Shown: positions 61,822 to 64,000 of the stretch, in pieces
Layout of the letters: every line of letters begins with the position of its first letter
How positions within the stretch are numbered: position 1 is the stretch's first letter
Origin: Sphingobacterium sp. B16(2022)
Lineage (GTDB): Bacteria; Bacteroidota; Bacteroidia; Sphingobacteriales; Sphingobacteriaceae
Assembly (NCBI RefSeq): GCF_012030425.1
Contig: NZ_JAAUVN010000001.1
Coordinates: 992,001-1,056,000, forward strand
Direction: 5' to 3'
DNA: 64,000 bases
The notes under the pieces: model-generated
Database searches by the model: none
The model's input: the letters and a program-made list of their open reading frames with translations, nothing else
Told to the model about the DNA's origin: nothing
Position numbers and translations under genes: made by a program

Positions 61822-63024
61822 ATGAAAATGATTTTAAAGAATTTAATTTTATCCTTGAGTCTGTGCTGTGCCCTATATACAGGAACAGCACAAACGAACG
61901 ACCGAGGCCTATATCCTGATCGTATCACGTTGACTTGGTCAGATCAACCATCAACGACACAATCTGTAAGTTGGCGGATAAATGGTTATGCGACTAAAGC
62001 TGTGGGGCAGGTTGTAGAGGAGCAGAGCAGCCCTGATCTAGAGAAATCTGCACAGACAGTATTAGGTGTAACGAGTCCATTGAAAATTGAAGGTCAGACT
62101 GCGGATAACTATGGACAGGTTTCGTTTCAAGGCCTAAAGCCTGGTACAATCTACACCTATCGCGTAGGGGATGGCACGAATTGGAGTGCGTGGAATCAGT
62201 TTCGTACGGCTGATGTAAAGGGTGATTTTTCATTTATTTACCTGGGCGATGCGCAGAATGATTTACGCTCGAAATGGTCCCGATCTATTAGAAAAGCTTT
62301 TCAACAGGAGCCTAATGCACGTTTTATTGTCCATGCTGGCGATTTGATAAACCGTTCAAACAACGATAGCGAATGGGGGGAATGGCATGAAGGAGCTGGA
62401 TTTATCCATCAGATGATACCTGCTGTACCCACACCAGGCAATCACGAATACCGCAGAGACTCTTTGGAGCAGCTGGTCTTAGATCCGCATTGGAAAAAGC
62501 ATTTTAATCTTCCTAAAAATGGACCAGTGGGAATGCAAGATGCGGTGTATTATTTAGATTATCAAGATGTGCGCATGATCTCTTTAAATTCGCAATTGAT
62601 CATGCTAGATTCTATTGCTGCTAAAAAACAGGAACAATGGTTAACGGAGGTTTTGGCATCTTCAAAAGCCAAATGGAATATTGTGGTTATGCACCATCCG
62701 GTTTATTCAACAGCAAAGAATAGAGACAATACCATTCTTCGAGAACGTTTTAGACCTATTTTTGAAAAATATGGCGTAGACTTGGTTTTGCAGGGACATG
62801 ATCATACCTATGCACGAGGAACAGCTGGTAAAGTTCGTCCGGTATATCTCCTTTCTGTAGCAGGACCAAAGATGTATGGTTCTGATTCGGAACGTTGGAT
62901 GGAAGTGTCAGGTGCGCAGACGCAGCTCTACCAAGTTATTCGGGTTACAGATAGTAAACTATACTTTTCAAGTTATAAACTGAATGGGCAATTGTTTGAT
63001 TCATTTGAACTCGTTAAGAAATAA
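61822..63024 (+). CDS. Purple acid phosphatase-like metallophosphoesterase
   Basis: A 400-residue exported enzyme. Signal peptide (LILSLSLCCALYTGTAQ), then an N-terminal fibronectin-III-like domain (DRITLTWSDQPSTTQSVSWR, KPGTIYTYRVGDGTNWSAW) and the calcineurin-like phosphatase core with all metal motifs: GDAQND, HAGDLIN, GNHEY, MHHPVYS and QGHDHTYARG. The architecture is that of purple acid phosphatases, which release phosphate from monoesters. Start ATG 61822, since upstream codons belong to the SusD frame and the signal peptide begins here. It lies 25 bases after SusD and one base before the phosphodiesterase gene. Confidence 0.92.
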   Translation: MKMILKNLILSLSLCCALYTGTAQTNDRGLYPDRITLTWSDQPSTTQSVSWRINGYATKAVGQVVEEQSSPDLEKSAQTVLGVTSPLKIEGQTADNYGQVSFQGLKPGTIYTYRVGDGTNWSAWNQFRTADVKGDFSFIYLGDAQNDLRSKWSRSIRKAFQQEPNARFIVHAGDLINRSNNDSEWGEWHEGAGFIHQMIPAVPTPGNHEYRRDSLEQLVLDPHWKKHFNLPKNGPVGMQDAVYYLDYQDVRMISLNSQLIMLDSIAAKKQEQWLTEVLASSKAKWNIVVMHHPVYSTAKNRDNTILRERFRPIFEKYGVDLVLQGHDHTYARGTAGKVRPVYLLSVAGPKMYGSDSERWMEVSGAQTQLYQVIRVTDSKLYFSSYKLNGQLFDSFELVKK

Positions 63025-63025
63025 C

Positions 63026-63886
63026 ATGATACATGTATTAACTGCTGTGCGTGTTCTGTTGCTTGGTTCAAGCATTTTGTTTTCAGTTGCTTATGGTCAA
63101 TCTGAACGCTTGTTGACAAAGCTAGCGCATAAAGAACAGCATATTGCTGCTCACCGTGGAGCACATAAACAATGTCCTGAGAATTCGATAGCCTCCATTG
63201 TGGAGGCGATCGAATTAGGGGTTTCGGTTGTAGAAATCGATATTCGCAGTACCAAAGATGGCGTGCTGATCTTGATGCATGATGGCACGGTAGACCGCAC
63301 AACGACTGGTAAGGGGAAAGTCAGTAACCTGAGCTATGCTGAAATACAAGACATGTATTTACGGGATACACCTGCAGGTGCAGCCTCTAACGATCGTGTT
63401 CCAACGTTGAAAGAAGTGTTGCGTTTATGTAAGGGCAAAATTATCTTGGATATTGACTTTAAGGAAGAAGACGAAAAGTATGTGGCAAAAACTTTTGAAT
63501 TGATTGCTGCAGAAAATATGGAAGATGAAGTTCTTTTCTTTTTATACGACCACCGACTTATCGAAAAGTTTTATAGGCTCAATCCTCGTATCACTCTTTT
63601 TCCTCGTGCACGGAGTATGAAGGATCTGCATGAGATACTAAAATCCAAACGGACTTCCATTGTTCATATTGATGAGTCTTTCGATAATTATAATGAATTA
63701 GTAAAGCTTAAAGATCAGGGTGTTATTTTGTGGATGAATAGTTTGGGCGATACCGATGAACAAGCTCTTCGTGAAGGAAGCGCTGTTTACGACATGTTCC
63801 TTAAAAAACACCCTTATGTTAGGATTATACAGACGGATAATCCATCTCTCTGGAAAAATATGCTTTCGGGAATGCATCGTCAGTAA
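63026..63886 (+). CDS. Exported glycerophosphodiester phosphodiesterase (GDPD)
   Basis: A 286-residue enzyme with signal peptide (LTAVRVLLLGSSILFSVAYGQ). Family motifs: AAHRGAHKQCPENSIAS (the H-R-G ... P-E-N start), VVEIDIRSTKDGVLILMHDG and TVDRTTTGKG (E-x-D ... H-D), then GKIILDIDFKE and the terminal IQTDNPSLWKNML. It cleaves glycerophosphodiesters into glycerol-3-phosphate and an alcohol. Directly downstream of a phosphatase, the two would strip phosphate stepwise from a phosphodiester brought near or through the SusCD pair. The operon ends about 114 bases before the window edge. Confidence 0.93.
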   Translation: MIHVLTAVRVLLLGSSILFSVAYGQSERLLTKLAHKEQHIAAHRGAHKQCPENSIASIVEAIELGVSVVEIDIRSTKDGVLILMHDGTVDRTTTGKGKVSNLSYAEIQDMYLRDTPAGAASNDRVPTLKEVLRLCKGKIILDIDFKEEDEKYVAKTFELIAAENMEDEVLFFLYDHRLIEKFYRLNPRITLFPRARSMKDLHEILKSKRTSIVHIDESFDNYNELVKLKDQGVILWMNSLGDTDEQALREGSAVYDMFLKKHPYVRIIQTDNPSLWKNMLSGMHRQ

Positions 63887-64000
63887 AGATTTTCGTAGGA
63901 TGCGATTTAACAGCTAATCATTTGCGCTATTATTTTGTCGATTCAATTGAGTAGTGCTCTTGTTGCATTTTCAATGCTAACCAAAAAGAATATAAAATAC

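Noticed and set aside
1..64000. tRNA, rRNA or riboswitch genes
   Set aside because: No cloverleaf, rRNA or known riboswitch core was recognised by eye on either strand; a covariance-model scan would be needed to exclude them.

Overview
The window looks like a chromosomal segment of a Bacteroidota bacterium, most likely Sphingobacteriaceae (Sphingobacterium-like). This rests on three SusC/SusD-type loci (one cut by the window edge, one decayed), an ECF sigma/FecR pair, families typical of that phylum (MbnP-like, DUF6266, DUF5675, DUF6122, DUF6520, DUF6624, baeRF3), AT-rich DNA, little Shine-Dalgarno signal, and promoters of the Bacteroidota form TTG-N20-TAnnTTTG. No rRNA, tRNA or CRISPR was found.

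Layout. 1-4.3 kb: 3' part of a SusC gene plus its SusD partner. 4.3-7.2 kb: minus-strand genes for a DUF6520-like small exported protein, a MauE/DoxX membrane protein, an AraC regulator and an unknown protein. 7.5-8.4 kb: a membrane-anchored LytTR regulator. 8.5-11 kb: a small accessory module with an excisionase-like HTH protein, a striking 11-bp-phased TTCG repeat array built around a 43-bp palindrome, a DUF6266 protein, a DUF5675 lysis-type gene broken by one amber codon, a tetranucleotide microsatellite and two tiny membrane proteins; it looks phage-derived. 11-17 kb: redox/stress genes, each next to a regulator (HxlR with an NmrA-like oxidoreductase; AraC with OsmC and an isochorismatase-like hydrolase; AraC with a metallo-beta-lactamase-fold enzyme).

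18.4-28.1 kb is the most interesting part: a predicted periplasmic copper/redox locus. One minus-strand operon encodes a SCO1-like copper chaperone, a YtkA/FixH-like lipoprotein, two consecutive pairs of an MbnP-like protein with a di-heme MauG/MbnH-like peroxidase, an outer-membrane beta-barrel with an N-terminal CxxCxC motif, and a c-type cytochrome. Three small exported proteins sharing a CxGxC motif flank the operon, and an AraC regulator converges on it.

28-44 kb: mixed genes (PfpI/Hsp31-like protein, GH78 rhamnosidase, two serine hydrolases, NTF2-like protein, acetyltransferase, sialate O-acetylesterase-like protein, baeRF3 protein, Gfo/Idh/MocA oxidoreductase, single-domain response regulator). 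44.7-50 kb: a scar where a sigma-factor tail abuts a SusD tail, then a GH116 glycosidase, an RbsD/FucU-like lipoprotein and an intact IS3-family element. 50-54.2 kb: poorly characterised small exported or membrane proteins. 54.7-63.9 kb: a complete sigma/FecR-controlled SusCD locus with a purple-acid-phosphatase-like enzyme and a glycerophosphodiester phosphodiesterase, together suggesting uptake and hydrolysis of an organophosphate substrate.

All calls come from reading the sequence and recalled family knowledge; no database search was run. Where an upstream TTG or GTG would extend a gene without adding a sensible N-terminus, the internal ATG that begins a signal peptide or the conserved domain was chosen.
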